Notes: a model not told the origin generated them from the letters alone. A stretch of DNA of 64,000 bases from Dipteronia dyeriana (GCA_032871835.1 CM065296.1:117810146-117874145); one strand, 5' to 3'; shown: positions 33,935-46,992, counted from the first letter of the stretch. Translations and numbers: made by a program.

Positions 33935-34925
33935 AAACATTTTTTGTTTGTAAATTTATAATTTTATGTTTAGACTTTAGTTATTAATTGTTATTATTTG
34001 TATTTAGTTAGTAAGTTTATCATTTTATGTGTATACTTAGTTGTTAATTTTTATATTATCGTTTATTAAAATAAGATTTTTAAGTTTAGTATTAATTTTA
34101 AAATTTGTTGTTAGTAAATTTATCAATTTAATTTGTATTAGTGAAATTTAATATTTTTTATTAGTAAATTTATCAATTTAATTTGTATTAGTGATTTTTA
34201 ATATTTTTTGTTAGTAAATTATGAATTTAAAGTGTAGTAGTTAATTTTAATATTTTCTGTTAGTATATTATGAATTTTAAGTGTGGTTGTTAATTTTAAT
34301 ATGTTTTGTTAGTAAATTATGAATTTTAAGTGTAGTATTAATTTTAATATTTGTTTTTATTAGTAAATTTTTCAATTTAATTTGTATTACTGAATTTTAA
34401 AAAATTTTGTTAGTAAATTTATCAATTTAATTTGTATTAGTTAATTTTATTATTATTTTTAGTAAATTTATCAATTTAATTTGTATTAGTGGATTTTATT
34501 ATTATTATTAGTAAATTTATCTATTTAATTTGTATTACTAATTTATGTATTTTTTAGTAAATTTATCAATTTAATTTGTATTAGTAATTTTTAATATTTT
34601 TTGTTGGTAAATTATGAATTTTAAGTGTAGTAGTTAATTTTAATATTTGTTGTTAGTATATTATGAATTTTAAGTGTAGTTGTTAATTTTAATATGCTTT
34701 GTTAGTAAATTATGATTTTGAAGTGTATTATTAATTTTAATTTTTTGTATTAGTAAATTTATCAATTTAATTTGTATTAGTAAATTTTAAATCTTTTGTT
34801 AGTAAATTATGGATTTTAAATGTAGTAGTTAATTTTAATATTTGTTGTTAGTAAATTATGATTCTTAAATGTAGTAATTAATTTAAACTTTTTTTTAGTA
34901 AATTTTGATTTTTAATGTGACTATT
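33935..34925 (+). repeat. AT-rich degenerate tandem repeats in the hAT-3 5' part
   Basis: About twenty diverged units built from TTAGTAAATTTATCAATTTA, TTTGTATTAGT and TAGTAAATTATGAATTTTAA, in two alternating forms. They lie between the left end and the first transposase coding segment, so they probably occupy a 5' UTR or intron. Confidence 0.85.
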
Positions 34926-34959
34926 AATGACTATAGTGTTCATATCTGTATTTCAGGAA

Positions 34960-37024
34960 ATGGATCATAACCAGCAACCTTATTTTTTGGACGGTTTGAA
35001 CATGCTGAACAATGAATTTGATCTTTCCGAGCCGACCCAGGCCCAAACGGGACCTTCCCAATTCCACCGTTACACTAACATCACATCCCAAAAGATTAAC
35101 ATCAAATGTCTGACAGTGTTTCGATCTAGTCAAAATTACACTCCCAGACTGGACGACTGGGTCCAAAGCTAAATGTAAGTTTTATCCTAAGGATTATACC
35201 GCAAGTAGGAAGGGAACCAGTCATTTGAGAAGGCATATGCTCAAATTTATGCATGCACATGGACAGGTAAACACTACAACACAAACACAACTACAACGGC
35301 ATCCAAACGGGTCCGTTACAACGTGGCAGTTCGACGTCGCGCACGTTAGAGATTGTTTGGCACGATACATTGCACAAACTGATCAACCGATCAATGTTGG
35401 TGGTAATTTTTTTTTCATGAATTAATCATATCTACATTCAACCCCTAATTTGAAACTGTTTTTAGAACCACCACTAGAAACGATTTGATATGATTGTTTG
35501 AAACCCAAATAGATTACTTAATTACTGGTATACAACATCTATGTGTCTCTGTTGTATTAACTTCTGATATTTGGAACACATGTTCCAAACATGACTATTT
35601 ATCTATCACATGACACTATTAAGATTCAGAATGGAGGATAATAAAAAGAATTTTTGGTTTTCGTCCTATGGATTTTGCATATACCACATAAAATATTTTT
35701 AATTTCATTGTTTCTGTTTTAGAAACTTATGAAATCACACATCATCCTTCTATCACATTAGATAATGCATCTACAAATACTAGCTATATTACACTGTTTG
35801 TTGTAAGAAATATCTCGCAAGATGGAGGTTATTTATTCCATCAATGGTGTACATGTCATATCATAAATTTAGTTGTACATGCTGATTTAAAGCAGGTAAA
35901 CGACCAAATATATCGCATCAAATATGTCATTTCTTGGATTGGTAGGTCTAATCGTAGATTCCAATAATTCAAGAGACAATGTGTTTTATACGGTCTCAAA
36001 CCCTGACGATTCCAAACGGATATGCCGGTAAGGTAGAACTCTACTTACTTAATGCTGAAAAATTGTTTGGATTATGATACAACCATTACATGTTTTTATA
36101 ACATAAAATTGACCGAAATTGGTCTTCCTGAAGCAAAAGCACTTACCTCAGACAATTGATATGTGGCAATGGTTTTTGTTCAATTTTTAAAGAATTTTTA
36201 TAATGTCACTGTAACTCTTTGCGGGGTCTATTACCTCACATCTTCTCAGTCAATCCATCAGATAGTGGAAATGTCTGAAGCGTTAAACAATTACAGGGAA
36301 GATGAACATATAGGCCCTGCAATTGTTGCCATAAAGTTGAAAAAATATTGGACTAGCATTCCTCTACTTTATGCCTTAAGTGTTATAGTAGATCGTAGGG
36401 TTAAATTATCTGGTTTATAAGTTTTGCTTAAATTTATTGGTACAATTTGATAATAGATTATTCATAACATGTTACTGATATTCGAAACAAGCTGTTTGAA
36501 GTTTTTCATAATTATGAGCATAGGTTTGGCAACATTGACACCCACCAATCAGTAGAACCGGAGACAGAACCGAAACAAACAAGTTTGAGCATTCTCAAAC
36601 GGTGAAAAAATGACAAATCAGCAAGTACTTCTTTAGGACAAAAATCTGGTCCATCTTCTTGTGTCGAACTAAATAGGCACCTTGAAGCATAGTTCGATGT
36701 TGTCGAATACAAGGAAGAGTGTGATTTGTTGTTATGGTGGAAGACCTATACCTACAGGCATCTAGTTCTGTCACACCTATCACGTGACATACTCATTATC
36801 CCTGTGTCCACGGTGTCTTCAAAACAAACATTCAGCACCAGTGGACGCATAATTGAACCAAGAAGTTGTTTGTCTCCGAAGATGGTGGATGTATTAACTT
36901 GCCTTCGGATTGGGAGCATGCTAAAAAAAGGTTGCAAAACCAAACTGTAGATAATGAACTTATTATAAATTTCAACAATCTATATGTTGATGAGCCTTCC
37001 GGTAGTGGCCAGGGACAGAACTAA
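34960..37024 (+). pseudogene. hAT-3 transposase remnant
   Basis: Fragments in order: an N-terminal part opening MDHNQQPYFLDGLNMLNNEF (34960); a BED-finger-like CKFYPKDYTASRKGTSHLRR with HMLKFMHAH (35172-35270); catalytic-core pieces ITLDNASTNTSYITLF and FHQWCTCHIINLVVHADLKQ (35750-35895); NNYREDEHIGPAI and KKYWTSIPLLYALS (36285-36380); and the dimerisation domain LLLWWKTYTYRHLVLSHL, IPVSTVSSKQTFSTSGRII (36725-36860). Multiple stops and frame changes separate the pieces. The middle segments match hAT-4 closely, so the two are one family. A non-functional relic. Confidence 0.85.
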
Positions 37025-37825
37025 GTTATACTTTTACATGTACATGTACTTGTAAATTGTAATATGATTGCACTCTTTTTCCCTTACCAGATTTTTATTC
37101 CACTGGGTTTTTCTTGCTAGGGTTTTTAATGACACAATCATGTAAATATGTAATACTGAATTCCATAAATCAAAAATAAATAAATAATTATTTATTTCAT
37201 ATTATCGTAACTTCATCTATATTTTATTTTTTGTAATACTTTATCTTTATTCATTTTTTTTCATTATTTTATATTTTACTATAAAAAATAATAAATCTAT
37301 CTAGCTAAAAAAAATGGAATGAAAAATAAACACTTTATTTTTCATAATAATCAATTAAGAGGATAAACAAATTGTAATGAAAATTATATTGACATAATTG
37401 AATTGTTAATTTGATATTATGTATTTTCCCTAAACCCTAAAGTCTAATATATATATATATATATAAAAAAAACTTGGCCTGCGGGGTACGCCGGCCGTGG
37501 CCTAAGTGGCGGGCCAGCACGTCTGGCCCACGTGCTGTGTCGGGTCCATATTCCAGAAAACGTGATGGGTCAGGCCCGGCCCAAACGAAACCGCGGCTTG
37601 AACCTGGCACGACTCAATTTCAAAAACGGGCCTAAACATGCCGGATCAGTTGGGCCATATTTACACCACTAATATATAGTACAAAACAACAAAGTATGAA
37701 ACATTGCATTGAGAGGTTAAACATGCGATCCGTAATATTTTTATTTAGTTGAAATTATTTTTATCTATCATTTGGATTGTTATTAATTCATTAGTGAAGA
37801 ATAAGAGTAAATAAACACACTTATG

Positions 37826-38223
37826 ATTTGTTTGGAGGGAGGGAGGGAGGGAGGGAGGGAGGGGGAGGGGAGGAGGGCTCTAATCCCTTGTTTGGTTGGA
37901 GAGACAAGAGAGGGGAGAGGAGAAGATGAGGGAGCTCTTCTCCTTTTGTGCCCATAAAAAACAATCCTTCCAATGATGAGCGGATGAGAGAGGCAAGGAA
38001 AAATTGGAGGGAAATGACAATAATACCCTCCAATTTTTTATAACCTTTTAATTTATATAAGGGTAATATAGTAAATTTATAAATTATATATCAATCAATC
38101 TATTCAACCCTCTTTTCAATACCAAACAACATGAAGGATATATGTTATCATCTCCACCCCTCCTACTCTCCCTCTTAATTCATCCCCCCCTCCTACTCTC
38201 CCCCCCTCCTACAAAACATAGCC
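37826..38223. mobile_element. MITE-like fold-back with G-rich ends
   Basis: Left end: TATGATTTGTTTGGAGGGAG, then a (GGGA)n run. Right end reversed: CTATGTTTTGTAGGAGGGGG. The ends are imperfect inverted repeats with inverted subterminal purine/pyrimidine tracts and a non-coding interior of about 400 bp. No clean target duplication is visible, so the superfamily is uncertain. Confidence 0.55.
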
Positions 38224-38571
38224 TTGGATTTAAGTTAAATAAATAATTGTATGTATTTTTATTTTATTTTTCGATGAATGTTGAAATCATTTTTAAATTG
38301 ATTTGACGTGATCCTTATAACATATTATATATATGTTAAAACATTTAAATTTTAAAAGAGATATAACAATTTTTTAAAGAGAAGCGTTTCCACCGAAAAA
38401 TGTTTATTTAGTAAAAAATGTCTGAAAAATGTACCATAAGGATATTCCACTTCCACATTCTTAAAATCATTTTCACCAAAGTCAAAGACAAAATCCCACC
38501 TAAAGTCAATAGAATCAAATGTGAGACAAGTTATTCTCAAATCATCGGATTATAATAGCACTTATCGTTTA

Positions 38572-38576
<5 letters not shown>

Positions 38577-38603
<27 letters not shown>
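38577..38603. repeat. (AT)n microsatellite
   Basis: About 13 AT dinucleotides within AT-rich intergenic DNA. Confidence 0.95.
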
Positions 38604-38689
38604 ATAAACCATAAATATATTATTCTATGACAAATAATGAAAAAGAAACACACACTACAAAGTACAAGATCAATTGGAATCTTATGATT

Positions 38690-39107
38690 TATCTTAGATG
38701 CTTCATGGAACCATTTTTAAAAAATGGTTTTATGTTTTAAAAAATAAAAAATAACTTTTATGTTGTTTGTTTAAATATTTTATAAAATTATTTTTAAAAA
38801 TAAAAAACAACTTTTGAAATATATTAAAAAGTTAAAAACAACTTTTTATCATTTTTTACCATTTTCAAAAACATTATTTCAAAACAAATCACAGTTTTTC
38901 CTCTAAACAACAACTTTACCCATTTTAAAAACAACAATCAAATATTTTTATATCGTTTTTCGTTTTAAAAAAACTACTTTTAAAAAATAATGCCAAACAC
39001 ATCACATTTTTAAAAATAATGATTTCCATTATTTTAAAAACATGATTTACATTTTAAAAAATAGTTTTCAAAAAGGTCATTTTAAAAACGATACCAAACG
39101 CGCCCTT
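38690..39107. mobile_element. AT-rich MITE-like element
   Basis: Ends near ACCAAACGCGCCCTTTA (39091-39107), a wording (reversed: TAAAGGGCGCGTTTGGT) typical of plant MITE termini. The left end is less clear. The interior is self-complementary TTTTAAAA-rich sequence. Boundaries are approximate. Confidence 0.4.
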
Positions 39108-39910
39108 TAGAGCCCGTCCTGTAAGCGTTTTTCAGTTGTTGTTTTTCAAAAATAAAAATGAAAAATGGAAACAGTATTTTTTGTTTCAGTTTCGAATTCT
39201 GAAAACGCGTCTGGTAGCACATACTGAAAGTTGTATTTTGAAAATGAAAACGGAAAAAACGCGTTTGGTAGATTAACCGAAAACTATAAAAAATTTAAAC
39301 ATCAATTTTGGCATTTTGTTTAATATTATTACAACTATAAACAAATTGATTAAATAATTAACCAATATAATTTTTGTATTGTAATTTTTAAATTAAATAA
39401 AAGTAGCATATCAAAAATTAATTCAAAAAACATATCCAAAAATGAATTAATTAAAACTAAATTCATAAATTATAAATAAATAATTATAATATATATATAT
39501 ATATTATAATAAAAATATAATTGTAATTTATATTATTATATACATAAATGCTTTTAATTCTAGTTGGAAATAAATTATTCTGGAATACATATAAGAGGGG
39601 CACTTTGATCATTTGAAAATTTTATCTCGTCTTATCCTAACATTATCAAACACGTAACAGTACAATTAATAATTTAAAAAAGATGATTTTTTTTATATAA
39701 AAAAAAAGAAAAAAACAAAAAAGAAAACGAAAACGAAAAACAAGTATTTTATGTTTTTCAAATATTTCACTTTTAATACTGATTATGTCTTCTTTTTTTT
39801 TAGAAATAAAATGAAAAACGATTAACGAACGAGTTTTTGAAATCGTTTTTTAAAAATAAAAATAAAAACAGACTGAAAAGCAAATGCAGTACGAGTTTTT
39901 TTTATTTCCA
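39108..39910. repeat. Inverted AT-rich fold-back, possible second MITE
   Basis: GTTTTTCA...AAAATGAAAA-rich sequence at 39125-39280 is loosely complementary to 39720-39900 (AAAACGAAAACGAAAAACA, TTTTTGAAATCGTTTTT). CGCGTTTGGTAG words occur at 39207 and 39261. Boundaries are not defined. Confidence 0.35.
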
Positions 39911-41570
39911 ATTTTATTTTTTGACATGACCCAATCTCTCATGTGGGTCTATAAAGTGATATGGTTGATGCCTATAGTGGCTAAATAATATTATATATAT
40001 AATCTCATTTCCTTACGTTTCACTTAACATTGTTCTGTGTAGGCCATGTGGAAAGCATTGTCCACACTATCAGTTTAGTTTTAGTTTAATTTGTATTCAA
40101 GGTTGGAATTTTTTTCTTTCTATTATTATATGAACTGATCGATCAAGTCCACTACTTTGTACATGGCATGCCAATTAATTATTTATTCTGATCAGTTTGA
40201 TTATTTAAATGCAGGCTTGAAAAAAGTAAATGTTCAATTCAATTCTTCATAATTATATATACAAAGCCTAAAACTTATCCTCCAAATGAGGTGTTTAAAG
40301 TATATAATTTTAATTAATAAATATTTAGCCAGTAAAACCATAATTAGTAGTAGCGGAATTTCAACTATATATTCTAGGTATGCCTTATGCTTTATGCTTT
40401 GTGGAATATAGAGTACCGAATAAAGCACCCATTAGGCTTTAATTTATCAATGTTGACATTAAAAAATAAAAAATTACTTACATGTTGACGCCTTGACGGT
40501 GGATATATCTTTAAAATATGTAAAAAACCAATGATTAGATTTACAACAATTGTTTCCTGATTTAATGTCCAATAACAAATCTTGATCAGTGAAACCAAAA
40601 CAATTCACAACTAAACTCAAGTTCATTATGACACACGTACATGCACAAGTGACAAGTGACAAGTGACAAGTCAAGCTCTCATCAAAATCCAAGAATAATG
40701 CAAGTAGCTAGCTAGTGCTCTTGATCGAAAATAAACGTGGAATTATTTTATATGATCATAAGTTGATCATGTTATTGGAATGTCAACTTCACCTACCAAT
40801 GTCAAGTGGAGGAATCAGATGGGTGGAAGGATATATACAACAACATCAAGAGATCAGATTGTAAAAATGGTTGTGGAGATGATGGCACTTTTTTCGATCC
40901 CCAAAAATAAAGTAAAAGATATATATGGGATCATGAAACCTATCACAATCATCATCATTTTACTTCACGAATAAACACAACTAGAGGTCTGTACTTCCAA
41001 TTCTTTATGTGTGTGTACATATCTGTGCATTGCCACTAACTTTTTCTATCACCAGTTCACCACTCAGAAAATAATTAAGAAGAAAAAAAAAAGAGGGATA
41101 ATACTGGCTCTTAGTTTTTGATTGGGATTTATTTCATATTATATATATATATATATATATATATAATGTTAGCAAGCAACTTATATGATTAAATAGAGGC
41201 GCGAGATAAGAAGTACCCTTTTGTTATAAAAAACTAATACATGATCACTATTGCTGTTGTTGCGATACGAATCAATTACTAAACAACAAATATTGTATTT
41301 TAGTTTTCCAACTTTAGCTTCTCTTTCTATGGCAATATAATTATCCCCCCATTTAATAATATATAGCCCACTGTATTTTTCATAGATAACATTTTCACTG
41401 AAATTTTAAGGATTTTGGATATGTTGCTGAAATAAAATAACAAGATAACAATTAATAGAGAATTCAAATTCGATTTATTTGATATATATATACATATATA
41501 TAACATTTTGATAGCTATTTGTTTTGATGTTGGCATATTTCAGTCAATGTGACAATGATATACAAATTTT
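39911..41570. other. AT-rich intergenic DNA with short repeats, no gene seen
   Basis: Contains four tandem copies of the 7-mer ACAAGTG (about 40646-40672) and an (AT)n run at 41138-41165. A 64-codon frame at 40780-40974 shows no domain. Confidence 0.45.
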
Positions 41571-43699
41571 TAGTGCATGTGATGAGAATTGAGGGGTGTA
41601 GAAAAATGGTAAAATTTCTCCATATTTTTTGTGAAAAAAAAGAGTGATGCTATTATTTATACCTCAACTTCTAAAATTTTAAAATAATTATATAAAATTA
41701 AATGATTTTATTAAATTTTTTAATTTATTTCCTAAATTACCCTTTTACATATTTTCAAACTTAATACACCACATATCTTTTTTAAAAAAAAATACAATTT
41801 TCTAATATTTATATACAGTTTTCTCACATCCATATTTGTTTTTTTTTTCGTATTATCATAGTGAAGTCATCCTTATTAGACGAGTTTTTTTTTCTGTAAT
41901 CGATTGAATTGTTGGTGGTAGATTGTGAGTGTGATATTGATCGTTTTATGATTTTTTTTAGCGATTGAATTAGGATTTCGGTGTGATTTCGTTTCGGTTT
42001 CGTTTCGTTAGATATTAGATTTTCTTGGTTGCGATTCTTGGTGTGGATACAGATCATTGAATGCATAAAAACTCTAGGGGGGGTGTATTGGTTTAAGATA
42101 CAAATATTTTATTAGACAATTTAGGGAAGTAAAAATCTAGTGGTATTGGATTGAGACTTTTTAATAAGTTAGATAAGTTTGGTGGTATTTGATCAAGACT
42201 TTTAAGATTTTTTTTTTTAAGTTCATATTATCTTATGGTATTGGATATAGACTTGTAAGATTTAAAAAAAAAATCCATATTGTCTTGTGGTATTGGATCT
42301 AGACTTTCAAGAGATAACAAATTGTCTGGTGGTATTGAATTGAGATCAAGATTTTTAGGATTTCATGACAAAATAGATTTTCTAGACTTTTTAGTGATAT
42401 TTAGTAATAACTTGAACGTAAAATTGTCTTGTCATCTCCCTCAATACTTTATAGACTTTTCTCTCTCACTCAAAATCATCTTCAGCTTCCACAACCTCCA
42501 CACCCTCATCAAATTTTCATAATAAATTTCCAGTTTCCTCAACTTCCATACCTCATCAGATGTTCCATACCCCTATAGATCTTCAGCTTGGACGAGTTGT
42601 GATCCACGGATTGGAGATAGAAGGGTGGAATAGTGCAACAATTTTATTTCGTTTTTTTTAACTTAAATTTCATAAAACAGATGTTGAATAATGATTATTA
42701 ATCGTGACATCTTTATTATTGTTCATGCTCCTTTGATAGGTGTAAATAATTATTTATTTATATATAAATTATAATGACTAGTGTAGATAAAGATATAGTT
42801 GTTTTACTAATATATATATATTATTAGTGGTTCTCTAGTAAGGACTTCCTGAATTGTAAGTTAAGGGCGTTCAATCACATCCACACATTCATATTGTGTG
42901 TCATATCGGGTGTGAGTATTCGTTAATGTGTGGAGAAAATTGAATACTATAAGTCTATAATCGACTCTTGAAAGCCATATTTATAAAAGTCTAAAATTTG
43001 TTGAAATAAAGTCAAGATAATCATAATAGTTTATAAATAAAAGAGGGAACGGGCCTAAATGGCACCAAATCCATCTCAACTTTTAGAACTATCACTAGAT
43101 TAATAACTCTTGTTTTAATGGCACCCAAATAAGTGATGAGACCAAAATACCCTCATTTGTCTTTTTATTTTGATTTTTTACTTTTTTTATTTCATGTCTT
43201 TTTCTCTCCATTTCTTTCTCTCATTTCACCGAATTTCTTCCTCTTTTCCTCTCATTTCTCTCTTACGTTCTCACATCTCTCTTTTCTCTTCCTCTCATTT
43301 GAACGAATTTCTTCCTTTCATTAATGATTTGTTCTCATTCAAAAAAATCCTAATCTCAATTACCTTTGAAAATAACAAAACCTTATAAAAATAAGAATAT
43401 AAATCAAGACAACAAACCTAGATATGGAGAAAAGGAAGGTTGAAGAAGCAGCCGGTCGTAGTTAGGAGTCCAATACCATATTTCTGAAAAAAAATCTTTT
43501 GTTAGGGTCTTGTTTTCAAATTTGATTTTGTTGATTTTGTTATATTAATTTCGTTTTGATTGATTTTGAGTTTTTATTATGAATTTGTGTTCAATTCCAT
43601 ATGAATGGTGAGTTTATTGAATCTGAATAGTGTTTATTTGAATATTGAGTTGGTGGGTTTGGATTTGGGCTTGTCAAATCGGAGAAGATGAACAGTAGC

Positions 43700-44045
43700 C
43701 GAAGTTGAGATTTTTTTTAGTTTCGAGACTTATTTGTTCCATTTCGAGACTTATTTATGAATACTCGAGACTTATTACGTTTATTCGAGATTTATTACAC
43801 TTATTCGAGACTTAATTTATGAATACCCCGAGACTTATTACTCTTATTCAAGACTTATTACACTTATTCGAGACTTAATTTATGAATACCCCGAGACTTA
43901 TTACTCTTATTCGAGACTTAATTTATGAATATGTATTTGCTCCTTTTCGAGACTTATTTATGAATACCCAAGACTTATTCATGCGTTTTCGAGACTTATT
44001 CATTTGTTTTCGAGACTTATTCATGATTTTTCGAGACTTAATTCA
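43700..44045 (+). repeat. Internal CGAGACTTATT repeats of MULE-1
   Basis: About fifteen copies of TTCGAGACTTATT or a near variant, separated by short spacers such as TATGAATAC. The same repeats fill 60285-60530 in MULE-2, so they belong to the element family. Confidence 0.9.
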
Positions 44046-44047
44046 TT

Positions 44048-44420
44048 TTACATCTTCTTCTTCATCTCGATGGAGGTCTGTTCGATCTCCATCAATGGTG
44101 AAAGCGACGAGCCGAAGACGATACCCATCGACTCCGGAGATAGTCGGATCTGAAAGATCGGACGATGCCGAGTTTGTTGGTGTCATCGGTTTCATCAGAT
44201 TCGTAATGGATCGTTATAAATCTGACGATGAAGGATCGACGACGGTTCGAGTTTGGCTTCGTTTCTCTCTCCACACAGCTCGAAATTGAAAACAAACAGT
44301 ACAGTTACAACGATTGGCATTGGACAAACGTTTTTCCGATGGTTTTATCAGTCAACTCACCGATCGACGGCCGCAACTCCATTGATGGAGCTCCGAGCTC
44401 CATCAATGGTGGTTTCTGAA
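44048..44420 (+). other. GC-richer cargo in MULE-1
   Basis: CATCTCGATGG... to ...ATCAATGGTGG. It contains inverted copies of a GAGCTCCATCAATGG/CTCCATTGATGGAG type word and is open in two frames. It may be captured host sequence, but I recognise no protein. Confidence 0.35.
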
Positions 44421-44747
44421 TTAAAAAGGAAAATGACAGATAAGATAAAAAATAGATGAGCGAGGGTATTTTTGTCTAAATCCCATATTTAGTGCTATTT
44501 AAACTAGAGTTATTAAAGTAGTTCTAATTGCACAAATCTACTCCCAAAATGTGCTATATAACTTTTCGACCCTAAATAAAATCCAAAGACTCTTTTACAA
44601 TTCTAAAAGTCTAGTCCGTATAATCCTAATATTCCTAATAATCCTAAAAGTATAATCTTAATTATCCTAATAATCCTAATAGTCTTGTAAATCTATAAAA
44701 TCATTGCATCCTAAAATTGTTCATTAAAATCTCAATCAAATACACCC

Positions 44748-45617
44748 ATGTAAAAGAAAATATACAGAGAAAAAAAAAATAACAAACATGAATCTGAAAT
44801 TTGAAAAGAAAAACAAAACAAACATGTGGAACAATAAAATGAAAAAAATACTAAACATGGAAAATATGAGATTGAGATCTGAAAAAAAAAACAAAAATAG
44901 TAAGGATTTAATGATTTAAAATAATCTATGTTATTAGGGTTTTGAAATAAGGAAAGTGATACTAAATTTGAAAAATATTAGATTGAGATCTGAATATATA
45001 TATATATATATATAAACAAAAATAGTAAACATTCAATGATTTGAAACAATAAATGTTATTAGGGTTTTGAAATAAGGAAACTGGGGTTTTAATAGTTTTA
45101 TTTTATACAGTATTTTTTTTAATAAAAAATATATGTCTATTTAAATAATTTGATAAAGAAAAAAAAATACTAAATAATTTAAAAAATGAGGTGTTAATAG
45201 TTCAGTAATAGGTATGTCAATAGCACTATTACAAAAAATAGTGAATAGAGATAGGGAATCCAAATTTCATTTTTTGATGTAAACATATTTAAATTTGATA
45301 TCTATTTTTCCTTTTTAATGGTCTACCTTTGGCCATGTGAAGATAATAATATAAAAACAAAAATCAATGCATGTGATGAGAAATTGAGATGTGTAGAAAA
45401 ACATGGTAAAATTCTCTGGATGTTAAGTAAGCACCGCCCCTTGAAGTTCATGCACGATCGACGACAATGAATTTATTTATATATTTTGGAATAATTAAAG
45501 GCAAGAAGTGAGAGGCACGTTTGTCTATTAATTGAATTCAGTAATTTGATATGCGTATTCCAGATTTCCAACCGATATACCTGATGTTTGTCCTATAAAT
45601 TTTAAATATTCAATAGC

Positions 45618-45657
<40 letters not shown>

Positions 45658-46110
45658 CTTTTTCATAATCTATTATTTATATAAAATAAATTGATATAAA
45701 TTATATCGATATATATCAAAACAAAAAAAAATAGTTTGCTTTTTCAGAATGAACCAAATTTTATGTTAATATTTAATCTGATTAAAGCAAGCTAAACAGT
45801 GGTTAAATATAATTATGCAACCATTAAAGGAGAGATCGAGGTCTACAGTATCGACATACCTGTGTGGGGGGCTAGGGTGGGTAGGCGGTAGGCCCCTATT
45901 AAAAAAAATTAAAATAGTAAGCCAAAACAATAATTAAACAATTAATTTTATTTTTTACTTTTGTTATCTTTTTCTTCCTTTTATAATAACAATTATTTCT
46001 CTCCGATTTTTAAATTTGGTTGAATTTTTTTATCAACATGCATCAACAATTAGTCTTTAAATTTTATATGTTTAGGTGAATATATATTTTATTTTAGTTT
46101 TTTTAGGTTA
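44748..46110. other. AT-rich intergenic DNA, no gene seen
   Basis: Two (AT)n runs (44997-45014 and 45627-45652). A stretch at 45330-45420 repeats 41540-41630 in direct orientation. No supported gene. Confidence 0.45.
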
Positions 46111-46115
46111 TTGTT

Positions 46116-46992
46116 TGTTGACGTCGATTTTTGGATTATACCAAAAAAGCCAATAAGAATTGGATTTCGACTATTGAATTAAAGAGAAAGGGATGCAGAG
46201 AGAGTAACAAAGACAAGTTTTACGTGGTAAAACTCCGATGACCGGAGAAACATCCACGGGTGGTTGAAGGATCAACCAAGCCAAAATCCACTAAGAGAAT
46301 AAGATGTTTACAAGCTCTCGATCTCTTTTTTTTTCTCTCTGTATTTACTATAACTGTTGTATGCTATATTGCCTATATATTTTTTGGACGAGATTATGGG
46401 TCTATTTATATGTTTATCGAACCCTAATCTGCCTTGTACAAGTAATACATGATCTTTGTATTTAATTGTAATTCGGTTACTTTCTTAAGGTCGATTTGTC
46501 TTCTTTCCTGTTTCGGAGTCTCTTTTGGAAATCGAGCGAGATTCTAGTAGTGCAGTTCAATTTGGACTTGTTTCCTTATAAGAATTTAGCATTTGCAAAG
46601 AAATCAAGTTATTTCATGATTGGGGACTCTTCTAATTTAATGCTCTATTTTATTTGGGATTCCTTCCTGATGGATATCGTCGCGTATTTAATGACTTAAT
46701 CCGTATTAAATAAGTACCAAGCTCTCACTCGAGTCGTATTTATTCCCGAGTAAGAGTAAAACCTGATGGTCTCGAGTAGCACCGTTTGAGCGCGAGTGGA
46801 AGCGTTGTTTAACCAGTCCCGAGTGCTGTTAACTGATCCCGAGTAGGTTTTATTCAATATATGCTTACTCGGGCTTTCTTCTCTTTAATGATGCCTTATA
46901 GGATATTTCCCGAATGCACATTTGGGCGTCCACCTGACTATTTATTCCTTCCTGTCAATGACGTGTATGCTTGATAAAATTTACATACGACA
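46116..46992 (-). repeat. Tat-2 3' LTR
   Basis: On the plus strand TGTTGACG...ATACGACA. Followed at 46993-47003 by the reversed polypurine tract (ATACCCCCAT). Over the first 320 bp I count about 15 differences from the other LTR, indicating an old insertion. Confidence 0.95.

Larger units (their letters stand above)
33411..37671 (+). mobile_element. hAT-3 DNA transposon, decayed
   Basis: Terminal inverted repeats: left TAGTGGTGTAAATATGAGCC, right (reversed) TAGTGGTGTAAATATGGCCC. They are flanked by ATATACAG (33403-33410) and ATATATAG (37672-37679), an 8-bp duplication with one difference. GC-rich subterminal sequence lies at both ends (33420-33530, 37475-37660) with an AT-rich interior. Encodes a plus-strand transposase remnant. 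Confidence 0.93.
43043..44572. mobile_element. Non-autonomous Mutator-like element (MULE-1)
   Basis: A perfect 9-bp duplication TAAATAAAA (43034-43042 and 44573-44581) flanks ends that are imperfect inverted repeats over roughly 100 bp (shared TTAATAACTCTTGTTTTAAT, ACAAAAATACCCTC-type blocks). Its left end GAGGGAACGGG matches the left end of MULE-2 at 59747 (GAAGGAATGGG). 9-bp duplications and long TIRs are Mutator traits. No transposase is present. The 135-codon frame at 43882-44289 is mostly translated repeats. Confidence 0.8.
42081..44747. mobile_element. Non-autonomous DNA transposon with GGGTGTATT ends
   Basis: Left end GGGTGTATTGGTTTAAGA (42081) and right end, reversed, GGGTGTATTTGATTGAGA (44747) are inverted repeats. 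Subterminal words such as GGTATTGGATnnAGACTTTnAAG recur on the left side, with ATCCTAATAnTCCTAATA on the right. No coding sequence. It is split by the Mutator-like element at 43043-44572. No clear target duplication. Confidence 0.55.

Noticed and set aside
34924..35166. Minus-strand frame opposite the hAT-3 transposase start
   Set aside because: Shadow of the plus-strand transposase text, which has the family motifs.
37429..37442. Telomere repeat
   Set aside because: Only two units; an internal telo-box, not a telomere or interstitial telomere array.
37821..38033. Minus-strand frame ending in Ser/Pro runs
   Set aside because: Translation of the (GGGA)n end of a MITE-like fold-back.
40780..40974. 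64-codon frame starting MSTSPTNVKW
   Set aside because: Isolated, no domain, no splice context; within chance expectation for AT-rich DNA.
43882..44289. 135-codon open frame with repeated FRDLF-type residues
   Set aside because: It is the translation of the CGAGACTTATT repeats of MULE-1 plus non-coding cargo. An overlapping minus frame is open too, and there is no conserved domain.
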